Shown: positions 7,119 through 15,534, numbered from the stretch's first letter. The stretch: DNA of 16,687 bases from Methylophilaceae bacterium (GCA_010031285.1 RHAY01000008.1:1-16687), one strand, 5' to 3'. Notes: generated by a model not told the origin, from the sequence alone. A program made the numbers and translations.

Positions 7119-7895
7119 TTAAGATTTCCAAGCGGACAAAAATTCATCCCAATAATCTTTTTGATATTCCTGAATCGTATTTTTAACTAAATTAATTTCA
7201 GCTTCATATTCGTTCTGATTAAGATGACCACGGATTAATTGAAATTTAAGATAAACAAGATAAGTATTCGCAACATCGGTTTCGCAATAATCTCTAATCG
7301 ATTGGATATCGCCTTCTCTGTATGTATCCCAAACTTTTCCTCCGTCCATACCAAGCTTTCCAGGAAAGCCACATAACTTTGCAATATCATCTAAGGGCGC
7401 GTTATTTTTACCTTGAAACATGGCTAGAAATTCCATTAAATCTGTATGGCGTGTGTGATATCGGCTTAAGTAATTGTTCCATTTAAAATCTTTATCAATC
7501 TCACCCATATCTAAATACTTGGATGCATTGATGCCATACATCAAAGCCCTGTAATTTAAGACGGGCAGATCAAATCCTGAACCATTCCAGGAGACAAGTG
7601 TGGGCGTATATTTTTCAATGCCATCAAAAAAACGTTGAATAATTTCCTCTTCAGGATCATCAATATCACCAAGCGTCCAAATTTTTAACTGATCTCTCTC
7701 TCGAAGCACGCATGAGATCGCTACAATTTTTTGAAGATGGTGCTGTAAAAAATCAGAGCCATTCTTTTGTCTTCTCTTATAAATAGCCACATTTACAATA
7801 TCATCATCAGATAAATTTTTGTCTAGTGCATATAGAGATCTAATACCTTGAATATCAGGGATGGTTTCGATATCAAAAACTAGAATAGGAACCAA
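7119..7895 (-). CDS. PolB-like 3'-5' exonuclease-family protein (PF10108 type)
   Basis: A 258-residue protein resembling a stand-alone version of the proofreading exonuclease domain of family B DNA polymerases. The DEDDy metal-binding set is visible: D8 and E10 in FDIET, D109 in SWNGSGFDLPVL, and Y203 with D207 in YCETD. LDDIAKLCGFPGKLGMDG is characteristic of this bacterial family. The natural substrate is not established; repair or RNA turnover are both possible. The frame is open upstream to 8015, but that part overlaps cysM and is not conserved. The TTG at 7895, five bases after the cysM stop, gives the usual N-terminus directly before VPILVFDIET. Confidence 0.88.
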   Translation of the reverse strand: MVPILVFDIETIPDIQGIRSLYALDKNLSDDDIVNVAIYKRRQKNGSDFLQHHLQKIVAISCVLRERDQLKIWTLGDIDDPEEEIIQRFFDGIEKYTPTLVSWNGSGFDLPVLNYRALMYGINASKYLDMGEIDKDFKWNNYLSRYHTRHTDLMEFLAMFQGKNNAPLDDIAKLCGFPGKLGMDGGKVWDTYREGDIQSIRDYCETDVANTYLVYLKFQLIRGHLNQNEYEAEINLVKNTIQEYQKDYWDEFLSAWKS

Positions 7896-7899
7896 AACT

Positions 7900-8781
7900 T
7901 CAGCTCGCAAATAAATTAGAAGACAAATAGCGATCGCCTCGATCACAAGCAATAGAGACAATAACGGCATCTTTATTTGCTTTCGCAATTTGAAGCGCAA
8001 TATAAAGAGCGCCACCAGTCGATGCGCCAGAAAAAATACCTTCTACTTTTGCAAGTTTTCGTGCAGTCTCTTCTGCATTTTGTTGTGATACATATTCAAT
8101 GCGATCAATATTTTTTGCATTATAAATTTTAGGCAAATAAGCTTCTGGCCATTTACGTATTCCGGGAATTTGAGAGCCATCTTCAGGCTGCACACCAATA
8201 ATTTGAATGTCTCTATTTTTTTCTTTTAAGAATTGTGAGGTGCCAACAATCGTACCCGTAGTGCCCATACTAGAAATAAAGTGAGTGACACGACCTTTTG
8301 TATCTCTCCAAATTTCAGGGCCTGTTCCTTCGTAATGTGCTTTGGGATTATCAAGATTACTAAACTGATCTAATACAAAACCCTTACCTTCTTTTTGCAT
8401 CTTTAAGGCAGTATCTCTGGCAAGTTCCATGCTACCTTCTTGTGAAGTTAAAATAAATTCTGCGCCAAATGCTTTCATGGTCTGCCGTCTTTCAATTGTT
8501 TGATTTTCTGGCATCACTAAAATCATTCTGTAGCCCTTCATTGCAGCCACCATCGCAAGCGCTATACCTGTATTTCCAGATGTAGCCTCAATAAGTGTAT
8601 CGCCAGGTTTAATATCGCCTCTTAATTCAGCGTTATGAATCATAGAAAATACAGCTCTATCTTTTACTGAGCCTGCAGGATTATTGCCTTCCAATTTGAG
8701 GTGGATCTCGCTATTTGAATTTTCATGCATACGCTGCAAAGCAACAAGCGGTGTATTACCAATAAAATTTTCTAATTGCAT
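7900..8781 (-). CDS. cysM: Cysteine synthase B (O-acetylserine sulfhydrylase) CysM
   Basis: A PLP enzyme making cysteine from O-acetylserine and sulfide, or S-sulfocysteine from thiosulfate; 293 residues. The PLP lysine is K40 in NPAGSVKDRA. The phosphate- and substrate-binding loop SGNTG is at 68–72, and EGIFSGASTGGA is near the C-terminus. The segment IPGIRKWPEAYLPKI matches CysM rather than CysK. The ATG at 8781 shares one base with the dsbB stop (TAATG), implying coupled translation. The longer frame from 8880 overlaps dsbB and adds residues foreign to the family. The coupling to dsbB on one side and the exonuclease on the other looks like dense packing rather than a functional pathway. 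Confidence 0.95.
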   Translation of the reverse strand: MQLENFIGNTPLVALQRMHENSNSEIHLKLEGNNPAGSVKDRAVFSMIHNAELRGDIKPGDTLIEATSGNTGIALAMVAAMKGYRMILVMPENQTIERRQTMKAFGAEFILTSQEGSMELARDTALKMQKEGKGFVLDQFSNLDNPKAHYEGTGPEIWRDTKGRVTHFISSMGTTGTIVGTSQFLKEKNRDIQIIGVQPEDGSQIPGIRKWPEAYLPKIYNAKNIDRIEYVSQQNAEETARKLAKVEGIFSGASTGGALYIALQIAKANKDAVIVSIACDRGDRYLSSNLFAS

Positions 8782-9281
8782 TACTTTATATTCATCCGAA
8801 ATATAAGAATGGTGTACACAAAAAAGGTTATAAAGCCAATTAAAGCCCATTGAGGAATTGTGAGGCTTAAAAAAGTCCAATCAATATGCGAACAATCTCC
8901 CGTTCCTTTAAAAAGTAAATTCAAAGCTTTTGAAAAAGGAAAATTTTCAAACATGTAATTTAAATCAACGCCACATTCATTTGGAACGTCGATTGCTTTC
9001 GATTGAATCAGGATATGTTTAGAAGAAAATACCATGCCTATGATTGAGGTTATCGATAAAATGACTAAAGACAATCTTCTTGTTAAATAAGTTGGTTTAA
9101 TAAATGCATTGATTAAAAAAACCAACCCCAAAACCATAAAAATAATCCTCTGTGTTATACATAAAGGGCAAGGTTCAAGATTGAATTTTTTTTGAATGAT
9201 CACTGCTAATGCAACTAAAAAATAAGCAGCAAAAAAAGCAAATAAGTGGGCTTGTTTATGTGATAAAAAAAATTTCTTCAA
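8781..9281 (-). CDS. dsbB: Disulfide bond formation protein DsbB
   Basis: An inner-membrane quinone reductase that reoxidises periplasmic DsbA; 166 residues. Four hydrophobic helices are seen. The first periplasmic loop has the redox pair C38-P-L-C41 and the second loop has C103 and C130, the two pairs needed for electron transfer. ITQRIIFMVLG after the first pair and the final helix beginning IPQWALIGF are typical of the family. The start is TTG at 9281. An in-frame TAA lies directly upstream and the next Met is after the first redox pair, so no other start is possible. A weak AAAGAG ribosome site precedes it. It heads the long minus-strand unit. No dsbA is in the window. Confidence 0.94.
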   Translation of the reverse strand: MKKFFLSHKQAHLFAFFAAYFLVALAVIIQKKFNLEPCPLCITQRIIFMVLGLVFLINAFIKPTYLTRRLSLVILSITSIIGMVFSSKHILIQSKAIDVPNECGVDLNYMFENFPFSKALNLLFKGTGDCSHIDWTFLSLTIPQWALIGFITFFVYTILIFRMNIK

Positions 9282-9309
9282 TTAAAGCTCTTTAATTATT
9301 CATTAACTC

Positions 9310-9315
9310 TATAAT
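9310..9315 (+). promoter_or_regulatory. Candidate -10 element for xseA
   Basis: A consensus TATAAT lies in the 64-base gap between the divergent dsbB and xseA genes, about 30 bases ahead of the xseA start. No good -35 sits at the expected spacing, so this is tentative. No equally clear promoter was found for dsbB in the opposite direction. Confidence 0.35.
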
Positions 9316-9345
9316 GAGGATAATTGTAACGGATATCCCTCTAGT

Positions 9346-10428
9346 TTGATTAATTCAACACCAATAAATAGCTCTAAACCCAACGAAGGCAAGGTTTTTT
9401 CTGTTAAAGAAATTAACCGACTCGTAAGGGAGCTTCTTGAGCAAAGTTTTCCCTCATTTTGGATTTCAGGCGAAATCTCTAATTTCATCAGTGCATCCTC
9501 TGGACATTGGTATTTCTCGCTTAAGGATGATGAAGCGCAAGTTCGCTGCACTATGTTTAAAAATAAAAATATGGCGGCTGATTGGGTGCCTAAAAATGGT
9601 GAAAAAATTGAAGCAAAATGCTTTATTGGTTTATATGAAGCTCGAGGGGAATATCAACTTAATATTGAAGTTATTAGGCATGCAGGCGCAGGACTTTTAT
9701 CAGAAGCCTTTAATCAATTAAAAGAAAAGCTTCTCAAAGAAGGTCTTTTTGAACCGACACGCAAAAAACCCATACCTCAATTTCCTCAATCGATTGGCGT
9801 AATTACCTCACCGACTGGTGCTGCGATTGAAGATATTTTAATTACCCTTAAAAGACGAAGTCCTCATATTCCTATCTTTATTTATCCTAGTCTCGTTCAA
9901 GGCAAGGAAGCGCCTTCAGCGATTGTAAAAGCCATTGAAACCGCAAATACCAGAATGGAGTGTGATGTACTTATTCTTGCTCGAGGTGGTGGTTCTATTG
10001 AAGACTTATGGGCATTTAATGAAGAAATTGTTGCGCGAGCAATTATTGCATCCAAAATACCTACAATTACCGGGGTTGGTCATGAGACTGATACAACTAT
10101 AGCTGATTTTGTGTCTGACTTAAGAGCAGCTACACCTACAGGCGCTGCTGAACTCGTAACGAGCCATACGATTCATCAATATATACAAAGAATTAATCAA
10201 AGCATGAAAAATGCGATGATTCAATATCGCTTAAATATTGATAAATTGAAATTAAACTTAGATCATTTAAGTCCTCATGCTGTTTTATCAAGAGGTTATT
10301 CCATCATCACAAATGTTGATGGCCAGATTGTAAATAATATAAACCAGTTAAAGCTTGATGATAAAATTCATATTCAATTGAACCATGGACAAGCTGACGC
10401 AAATATTTCAGATCTTAAAAATAAATGA
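9346..10428 (+). CDS. xseA: Exodeoxyribonuclease VII large subunit, shortened
   Basis: Catalytic subunit of exonuclease VII, which degrades single-stranded DNA from both ends and acts in repair. An N-terminal OB-fold spans about residues 18–115 (FWISGEISNF, SGHWYFSLKDDEAQVRC). The catalytic domain spans about 135–270 with ARGGGSIEDLW (212–222) and GHETDTTIADFVSDLRAATPTGAAE (244–269 region). The C-terminal LSRGYS motif is at 314–319. At 360 residues it is about 95 shorter than E. coli XseA (456). Only about 45 residues separate AAE from LSRGYS, where the long coiled coil that binds XseB normally lies. The frame is intact, so this is not a frameshift. The TTG at 9346 is the only suitable start, since an in-frame TAA lies at 9304–9306. 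Confidence 0.93.
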   Translation: MINSTPINSSKPNEGKVFSVKEINRLVRELLEQSFPSFWISGEISNFISASSGHWYFSLKDDEAQVRCTMFKNKNMAADWVPKNGEKIEAKCFIGLYEARGEYQLNIEVIRHAGAGLLSEAFNQLKEKLLKEGLFEPTRKKPIPQFPQSIGVITSPTGAAIEDILITLKRRSPHIPIFIYPSLVQGKEAPSAIVKAIETANTRMECDVLILARGGGSIEDLWAFNEEIVARAIIASKIPTITGVGHETDTTIADFVSDLRAATPTGAAELVTSHTIHQYIQRINQSMKNAMIQYRLNIDKLKLNLDHLSPHAVLSRGYSIITNVDGQIVNNINQLKLDDKIHIQLNHGQADANISDLKNK

Positions 10429-10459
10429 CTTTAGATTGAATTAAAAGACTCGCGCACGC

Positions 10460-12340
10460 ATGGAAGATAAAAAAAATCACAAAGTTTCTTTAGCGACACT
10501 TTCACTTGCAGCCTTAGGTGTTGTGTTTGGTGATATTGGTACAAGCCCTTTATACACTATGAAAGAAGTTTTTTCCCTCAGTAAGCATCCTGTTGAACTT
10601 ACCCAATTTAATGTTTTAGGCATACTTTCACTTATCTTCTGGTCACTCATTATGATTGTTTCAGCGAAATATGTTGCTTTTATCATGCGCGCTGATAATA
10701 GAGGCGAAGGTGGGATTATGGCCTTGCTCTCCCTTGCTAACAAAAATGCACCTAGCGGAAACAAAAGAAATTGGATAATGATTTTAGGTATCCTTGGGGC
10801 CTGTATGTTCTATGCGGACGGAATGATTACGCCTGCTATTTCCGTTTTATCTGCGATTGAAGGTCTTGAAGTTGTAGCGCCATCGTTAAGTTATCTTATT
10901 ATTCCTATTACACTTGTGGTGTTACTTGTTTTATTTTATGCACAAAGTAAAGGAACAAATGTTGTAGGTGCATTCTTTGGTCCTATTATGTTTTTTTGGT
11001 TCTTAACGCTCGCATTATTGGGTCTTATTAATATTGCGCATGAGCCACATGTCCTTACTGCTATTAACCCATTGCATGCATTTCATTTCTTTCAATTGTC
11101 CCCTATGGTGGCATTCGTCGCATTAGGTGCAGTTGTTTTGTCCGTTACAGGTGCTGAAGCACTTTATGCAGATATGGGACATTTTGGGAGACATCCCATT
11201 AGACTTGCATGGTTTATTTTTGTGCTACCAGCGCTTACATTAAATTACTTTGGACAAGGTGCGTTAATTATTAGTAATCCTGAAAATATTAAAAACCCTT
11301 TTTATCTCATGGCACCTGAATTTCTTGTCATTCCTCTAATTGTCTTAGCAACACTCGCTACAATCATTGCGTCACAGGCGGTAATTACTGGTGCTTTTTC
11401 AGTCTCAAGACAAGCTCTTCAATTAGGCTTCTTACCAAGAATGCATGTCGAGCATACATCCGAAAATCAAGAGGGACAAATTTATCTTCCAAGAATTAAT
11501 TGGCTCTTAATGATTGCAGTGATGGCTTTAGTGGTGACCTTTAAAAGCTCAGGAAATCTCGCAAGCGCCTATGGTATTGCAGTCACAGGTGATATGGTAA
11601 TTTCGACACTTCTTGCAAGTTTTGTCTTCTACGAAGTGTGGAAATGGAATTCAACCAAAACACTTATCTTTATGGCGATCTTTTTAATAATCGATCTTGC
11701 ATTCTTTAGTGCAAATATCTTAAAAATACCTGATGGTGGTTGGTTCCCAATTTTAATAGGTACCGTTCTTTTCGTTCTCATGACAACTTGGAAAAAAGGT
11801 CGTGCGCTTCTTTATAAAATACTTAAAGGGGAAGCTATTGAAATTAATTCATTCATTACATCTATAGGGGGTAATCCACCGCCTCGCGTCGAAGGGACAG
11901 CAATATTCCTCACACCGAATCCAGATGGTGTTCCACATGCACTTCTTCACAATCTTAAACATAATAAGGTAATCCATGAAAAAGTAATTATTTTGACTGT
12001 GATGTTTATGGACTATCCTCATTCACTTTCAAAAGATCTTGTCACTGTAGAAAAACTACCTTACGACTTTTACAAAGTTACTTTGAAATATGGATTCAAA
12101 GATGAGCCAGACTTACCAAAAGACCTTGCACTATGTACAAAAAATGGTGTCAATATTGACCCAATGAATAGTTCTTATTTTATTGGTAAAGAAATTTTAT
12201 TAGCCACGCCAAAAGAAAATATGAATTATTGGAGAAAAAAATTATTCATCGGTTTATTTAGAAGTGCAGAAACAATTACCAATCAATTTAAATTACCTCC
12301 CAACCGCGTGGTTGAATTAGGAAGCCAAGTATTGTTTTAA
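10460..12340 (+). CDS. kup: Low-affinity potassium transporter Kup
   Basis: A proton-coupled potassium uptake protein of the KUP/HAK/KT family; 626 residues, close to E. coli Kup. The hallmark GDIGTSPLYT begins at residue 24 in the first membrane helix. About 12 hydrophobic helices extend to roughly residue 445, and a soluble C-terminal domain of about 180 residues follows. Other family marks are ADGMITPAISVLSAIEGLE, GAEALYADMGHFG, and the SQAVITGAFSVSRQALQLG segment. The ATG follows xseA by 31 bases without a clear Shine-Dalgarno sequence. Its stop is two bases ahead of the M48 gene. Confidence 0.96.
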   Translation: MEDKKNHKVSLATLSLAALGVVFGDIGTSPLYTMKEVFSLSKHPVELTQFNVLGILSLIFWSLIMIVSAKYVAFIMRADNRGEGGIMALLSLANKNAPSGNKRNWIMILGILGACMFYADGMITPAISVLSAIEGLEVVAPSLSYLIIPITLVVLLVLFYAQSKGTNVVGAFFGPIMFFWFLTLALLGLINIAHEPHVLTAINPLHAFHFFQLSPMVAFVALGAVVLSVTGAEALYADMGHFGRHPIRLAWFIFVLPALTLNYFGQGALIISNPENIKNPFYLMAPEFLVIPLIVLATLATIIASQAVITGAFSVSRQALQLGFLPRMHVEHTSENQEGQIYLPRINWLLMIAVMALVVTFKSSGNLASAYGIAVTGDMVISTLLASFVFYEVWKWNSTKTLIFMAIFLIIDLAFFSANILKIPDGGWFPILIGTVLFVLMTTWKKGRALLYKILKGEAIEINSFITSIGGNPPPRVEGTAIFLTPNPDGVPHALLHNLKHNKVIHEKVIILTVMFMDYPHSLSKDLVTVEKLPYDFYKVTLKYGFKDEPDLPKDLALCTKNGVNIDPMNSSYFIGKEILLATPKENMNYWRKKLFIGLFRSAETITNQFKLPPNRVVELGSQVLF

Positions 12341-12342
12341 GA

Positions 12343-13158
12343 ATGAAATATAGCTTTTTATTTATCTTACTAATTCTTGTTTCGGGTTGCGCTTCCACTA
12401 CCCTAAAAAATCAATCGGGAGTCGATAGAAAACAACTCTTACTTATGCCTCAATCTATGGTGTTAGGAATGGCGAGTGATAGTTATCGAAGTGCACTTCA
12501 AGAAGCAAGTAAAAAAAATAAGCTTAATGTTGATCCTTTTCAGGTGAATCGTGTTAAAAGAATTAGTAATAGACTAATTGCTAATACTTCCTATTTTAAG
12601 CCTGAGGCAAGCCAATGGCCCTGGGAAGTCAATGTTCAAGAAAGTGACGAGGTCAATGCTTATTGCATGCCTGGGGGCAAAATCATGGTTTACTCAGGCC
12701 TGATTCGCAAACTCAATGCAACAGACGATGAATTAGCAGCGGTGATAGGACACGAAATTTCTCATGCCCTTCGAGAGCACGGTCGCGAAAGAATGTCTAC
12801 AGCGGCTGTTCAGCAATTGGGTTTGATCGGTTTTGCTGCCTATATTTCCAATACAAATAATCGAAATAGGACCAATGCCACGATGCAGGCAGTCTCATTA
12901 GGTACTACCCTCTTTTTTGCACTTCCTAATAGCCGCACACAAGAAAGAGAAGCTGATGCTATTGGCCTTGAATTGGCTGCCAGATCAGGCTTTAATCCTT
13001 TTGCTGCAGTAACTTTATGGGAAAAAATGAAGCAACAAGATACAAAAAAACCACCTGAATTTTTAAGCACACACCCATCTGATGATAGTCGTATTAGAGA
13101 ACTCACTGACCTTGCCTACAAGCTAAAACCTCTTTACGAATCAAGCCGACCACGCTAA
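12343..13158 (+). CDS. M48-family metalloprotease lipoprotein
   Basis: A predicted outer-membrane-anchored zinc protease of 271 residues. The N-terminus is a lipoprotein signal peptide with lipobox LVSGC, so Cys16 would be lipidated. The next residues (Ala-Ser) do not indicate inner-membrane retention. The zinc site is HEISH at 137–141, with the third ligand Glu203 in EREADAIGLELAARSGF. The motif NAYCMPGGKIMVYSGLI is typical of M48 proteins of the LoiP/YcaL type, which act in envelope quality control. There are no TPR repeats, so it is not BepA. The ATG lies two bases after the kup stop, so translation is probably coupled. Confidence 0.92.
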   Translation: MKYSFLFILLILVSGCASTTLKNQSGVDRKQLLLMPQSMVLGMASDSYRSALQEASKKNKLNVDPFQVNRVKRISNRLIANTSYFKPEASQWPWEVNVQESDEVNAYCMPGGKIMVYSGLIRKLNATDDELAAVIGHEISHALREHGRERMSTAAVQQLGLIGFAAYISNTNNRNRTNATMQAVSLGTTLFFALPNSRTQEREADAIGLELAARSGFNPFAAVTLWEKMKQQDTKKPPEFLSTHPSDDSRIRELTDLAYKLKPLYESSRPR

Positions 13159-13179
13159 TTACATTAGACTTTAATGTAA
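13159..13179. repeat. 8-bp inverted repeat between the M48 gene and dapD
   Basis: TTACATTA (13159–13166) and TAATGTAA (13172–13179) form a perfect dyad with a 5-base centre, directly after the M48 stop codon. There is no run of T after it, so termination would be weak at best. A TAAAAT at 13177–13182 overlapping the right arm could be a -10 element for dapD, but no -35 is convincing. It could be an operator, a weak attenuating hairpin, or chance. Confidence 0.4.
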
Positions 13180-13210
13180 AATACTGTTTTAACTAAAAAA
13201 ATACACTCCC

Positions 13211-14038
13211 ATGGATCAATTAAAATCAATTATCGAAAATGCTTTTGAAATAAGAGCTGAAATCAATCCAAAAAACGCGCCGAAAGAAATTAAAGATACT
13301 GTAGACGAAGTTCTTAATAATTTAAATAATGGATCGCTGCGAGTTGCTTCGCGAATTCAGGGCTCCCAAGAATGGGAAACGCATCAATGGATTAAGAAAG
13401 CAGTATTACTCTCCTTCAGACTCTACGATAATGAAGTTATGAAAAGTGGTTACACCAATTACTTTGATAAAGTTAATTCAAAATTTGCAAACTTCACTGA
13501 CGAGGATTTTAAAGCGGGTGGCTATCGCGTTGTACCGAATGCTATTGCAAGACGCGGATCATTTATTGGTAAAAATGTTGTACTGATGCCTTCTTATGTA
13601 AATATCGGCGCATATGTAGATGAAGGTACGATGGTCGATACATGGGCAACTGTGGGTTCTTGTGCGCAAATTGGTAAAAACGTTCATCTCTCCGGCGGCG
13701 TTGGTATTGGTGGGGTTTTAGAACCTATTCAGGCTGGCCCAACTATTATTGGCGATAATTGCTTTATTGGCGCTCGCTCAGAAGTGGTTGAGGGTGTTGT
13801 TGTTGAAGACAACGCAGTTATTTCAATGGGTGTCTATATTGGCCAATCAACTAAAATATTAGACCGTGAAACAGGCGAAGTAACATATGGTCGCATTCCT
13901 AAAGGGTCTGTTGTGGTTTCAGGAAATTTACCTTCAAAAGATGGCTCTTATAGTCTTTACTGTGCAGTGATTGTGAAAAAGGTAGATGATAAAACACTCG
14001 GTAAAGTAGGTATTAACGAGTTACTTAGAGGTATTTAA
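13211..14038 (+). CDS. dapD: Tetrahydrodipicolinate N-succinyltransferase DapD
   Basis: Transfers succinyl from succinyl-CoA to tetrahydrodipicolinate in the lysine/meso-diaminopimelate pathway. The 275 residues match E. coli DapD (274). An N-terminal helical domain precedes a left-handed beta-helix of hexapeptide repeats (about residues 105–215), including the active-site stretch PSYVNIGAYVDEGTMVDTWATVGSCAQIGKN and the SGGVGIGGVLEP loop. The C-terminal part with YGRIPKGSVVVSGNLPS is conserved. The ATG at 13211 lacks a clear Shine-Dalgarno sequence. The gene order dapD, yffB-like, dapE places two steps of the succinylase branch side by side; dapC is not in the window. Confidence 0.97.
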   Translation: MDQLKSIIENAFEIRAEINPKNAPKEIKDTVDEVLNNLNNGSLRVASRIQGSQEWETHQWIKKAVLLSFRLYDNEVMKSGYTNYFDKVNSKFANFTDEDFKAGGYRVVPNAIARRGSFIGKNVVLMPSYVNIGAYVDEGTMVDTWATVGSCAQIGKNVHLSGGVGIGGVLEPIQAGPTIIGDNCFIGARSEVVEGVVVEDNAVISMGVYIGQSTKILDRETGEVTYGRIPKGSVVVSGNLPSKDGSYSLYCAVIVKKVDDKTLGKVGINELLRGI

Positions 14039-14041
14039 ATT

Positions 14042-14404
14042 ATGATGGTGTACGGCATTAAAAATTGCAGCACCGTCAAAAAAGCATTAACTTGGTTTGA
14101 TAATCATAAAATTAAATATGAATTTTATGATCTCAAAAAAGAAGCATTAGATGCAACCACTTTAAATGTGTGGTTTAAAAAGCTACCGAGTCATTTAACT
14201 TGGGATATGCTGATTAATAAATCTGGCATGACTTGGAGAAATCTTTCAGACCGAGAGAAAAAGCTCGGAGACAAACAAGAAACCGCCATTCAATTGATTA
14301 TAGAAAAACCAACAGTAATGAAAAGGCCTTTGGTCGCGATTGACAAAAAAGTAGTATCACTTGGATTTGATGAAGCTATATTTAAACAATTATTTAAAAA
14401 ATAA
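14042..14404 (+). CDS. ArsC/Spx-family protein (YffB-like)
   Basis: A small thioredoxin-fold protein of 120 residues. GIKNCSTVKKALTWF near the start contains the single catalytic-type Cys (C9), with a Ser-Thr pair where relatives often have Asp-Thr. KRPLVAIDKKVVSLGF near the end is the conserved C-terminal motif. This matches the E. coli yffB product, whose gene also precedes dapE and whose role is not established; arsenate reduction is not implied by the fold alone. Start codons ATG-ATG at 14042 and 14045 follow the dapD stop, with AGAGGT inside the end of dapD as the probable ribosome site. Two bases separate its stop from dapE. Confidence 0.9.
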   Translation: MMVYGIKNCSTVKKALTWFDNHKIKYEFYDLKKEALDATTLNVWFKKLPSHLTWDMLINKSGMTWRNLSDREKKLGDKQETAIQLIIEKPTVMKRPLVAIDKKVVSLGFDEAIFKQLFKK

Positions 14405-14406
14405 AT

Positions 14407-15534
14407 ATGACTAGAACACTAGAGCTCGCTAAAAATTTAATTGCTAGAAAATCTAATACACCAGACGACGCTGGTTGCCAAGATTTGCTTGTTAGCCTCT
14501 TAGAGCCTTTAGGTTTTAAATGCGAAAAAATTAAAGTAGGTGATGTAGAAAACTTATACGCGCGAAAAGGTACCGAAGCACCTTTTTTTGTTTTTGCTGG
14601 TCACACTGATGTTGTGCCAAGTGGCCCAGTAGATCAATGGATATCACCTCCTTTTGAACCTACAATCAAAGATGACAAGCTCTATGGTCGAGGTGCTGCA
14701 GATATGAAAACATCTATTGCAGCCTTTATTGTTTCTATTGAAGAATTTTTAAAAGAAACTAAAGACTTCAAAGGCTCGATTGGATTAATTATTACTTCGG
14801 ATGAAGAAGGTGTCGCAGTCGATGGCACTGTAAAAGTAGTTGAGCTTCTTAAAGAAAGAAATGAAAGAATTGATTTCTGCGTAGTGGGTGAACCTACATC
14901 GCATGTAAAATTTGGCGACATGATTAAAAATGGCCGAAGAGGATCGCTTTCTGCAAAACTAACAGTGAAAGGTATTCAAGGTCATATTGCATACCCTCAT
15001 TTGGTTAAAAACCCAATTCATATGGTTGCACCTGCAATTACAGACTTAGTTAATATGTCTTGGGATGAAGGCAATGAATATTTCCCTAAGACGTCATGGC
15101 AAATTTCAAATATTAAAGGCGGGACAGGTGCTACTAATGTTGTTCCTGGTGAAGTCGATATTCTTTTTAATTTTAGATATTCAACAGCAAGTACTGCGGA
15201 AAATTTAAAAGAAAGAGCACATGCTATTTTAGATAAGCATAAACTTGATTACGTTATTGATTGGGAATATTCGGGCAATCCTTATTTAACAAAAAAAGGA
15301 AAGCTTGTAGAAATCTTATCGGAAGCAATCAAAGAAACTGTGGGCATCATGCCTGAGCTATCTACAACAGGTGGTACTTCCGATGGTCGTTTTATTGCAA
15401 ACATTAGTGATCAGGTTGTTGAATTTGGGCCGCTCAATACCACAATACATAAAATTAATGAATGTATTGATGTAAAAGATATTGAGCCACTTAAAGATAT
15501 CTATAAACTGACTCTTTGTAAGATACTCGCTTGA
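14407..15534 (+). CDS. dapE: Succinyl-diaminopimelate desuccinylase DapE
   Basis: A zinc-dependent M20-family hydrolase that releases LL-diaminopimelate from N-succinyl-LL-diaminopimelate; 375 residues, as in other bacteria. The metal and catalytic set is complete: His66 and Asp68 in AGHTDVVPSG, Asp99 in GRGAADMK, Glu133 and Glu134 in SDEEG, Glu162 in VGEPTS, and the last His in NTTIHKINECI. The dimerisation domain contains NGRRGSLSAKLTVKGIQGHIAYPH. The STTGGTSDGRFIA motif near the C-terminus is diagnostic for DapE. Its TGA stop overlaps the TTG start of prmB (TTGA), a coupling arrangement. Confidence 0.97.
   Translation: MTRTLELAKNLIARKSNTPDDAGCQDLLVSLLEPLGFKCEKIKVGDVENLYARKGTEAPFFVFAGHTDVVPSGPVDQWISPPFEPTIKDDKLYGRGAADMKTSIAAFIVSIEEFLKETKDFKGSIGLIITSDEEGVAVDGTVKVVELLKERNERIDFCVVGEPTSHVKFGDMIKNGRRGSLSAKLTVKGIQGHIAYPHLVKNPIHMVAPAITDLVNMSWDEGNEYFPKTSWQISNIKGGTGATNVVPGEVDILFNFRYSTASTAENLKERAHAILDKHKLDYVIDWEYSGNPYLTKKGKLVEILSEAIKETVGIMPELSTTGGTSDGRFIANISDQVVEFGPLNTTIHKINECIDVKDIEPLKDIYKLTLCKILA

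Noticed and set aside
7896..8015. Longer N-terminus of the exonuclease with an apparent membrane helix (start at 8015)
   Set aside because: This part is the out-of-frame reading of the cysM 3' end. The family N-terminus begins just before FDIET.
8782..8880. Longer cysM frame starting at 8880
   Set aside because: It overlaps the dsbB 3' end and adds 33 residues not seen in CysM. The ATG at 8781 gives MQLENFIGNTPLV, the normal start.
9331..9338. GGATATCC palindrome just before the xseA start as an operator
   Set aside because: An 8-base palindrome is expected by chance at this scale. It has no repeats nearby and may simply include the GGA used as a weak ribosome site.
9437..9721. 94-residue plus-strand ORF inside xseA
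   Set aside because: It is a shifted frame of a clearly conserved gene and has no recognisable domain.
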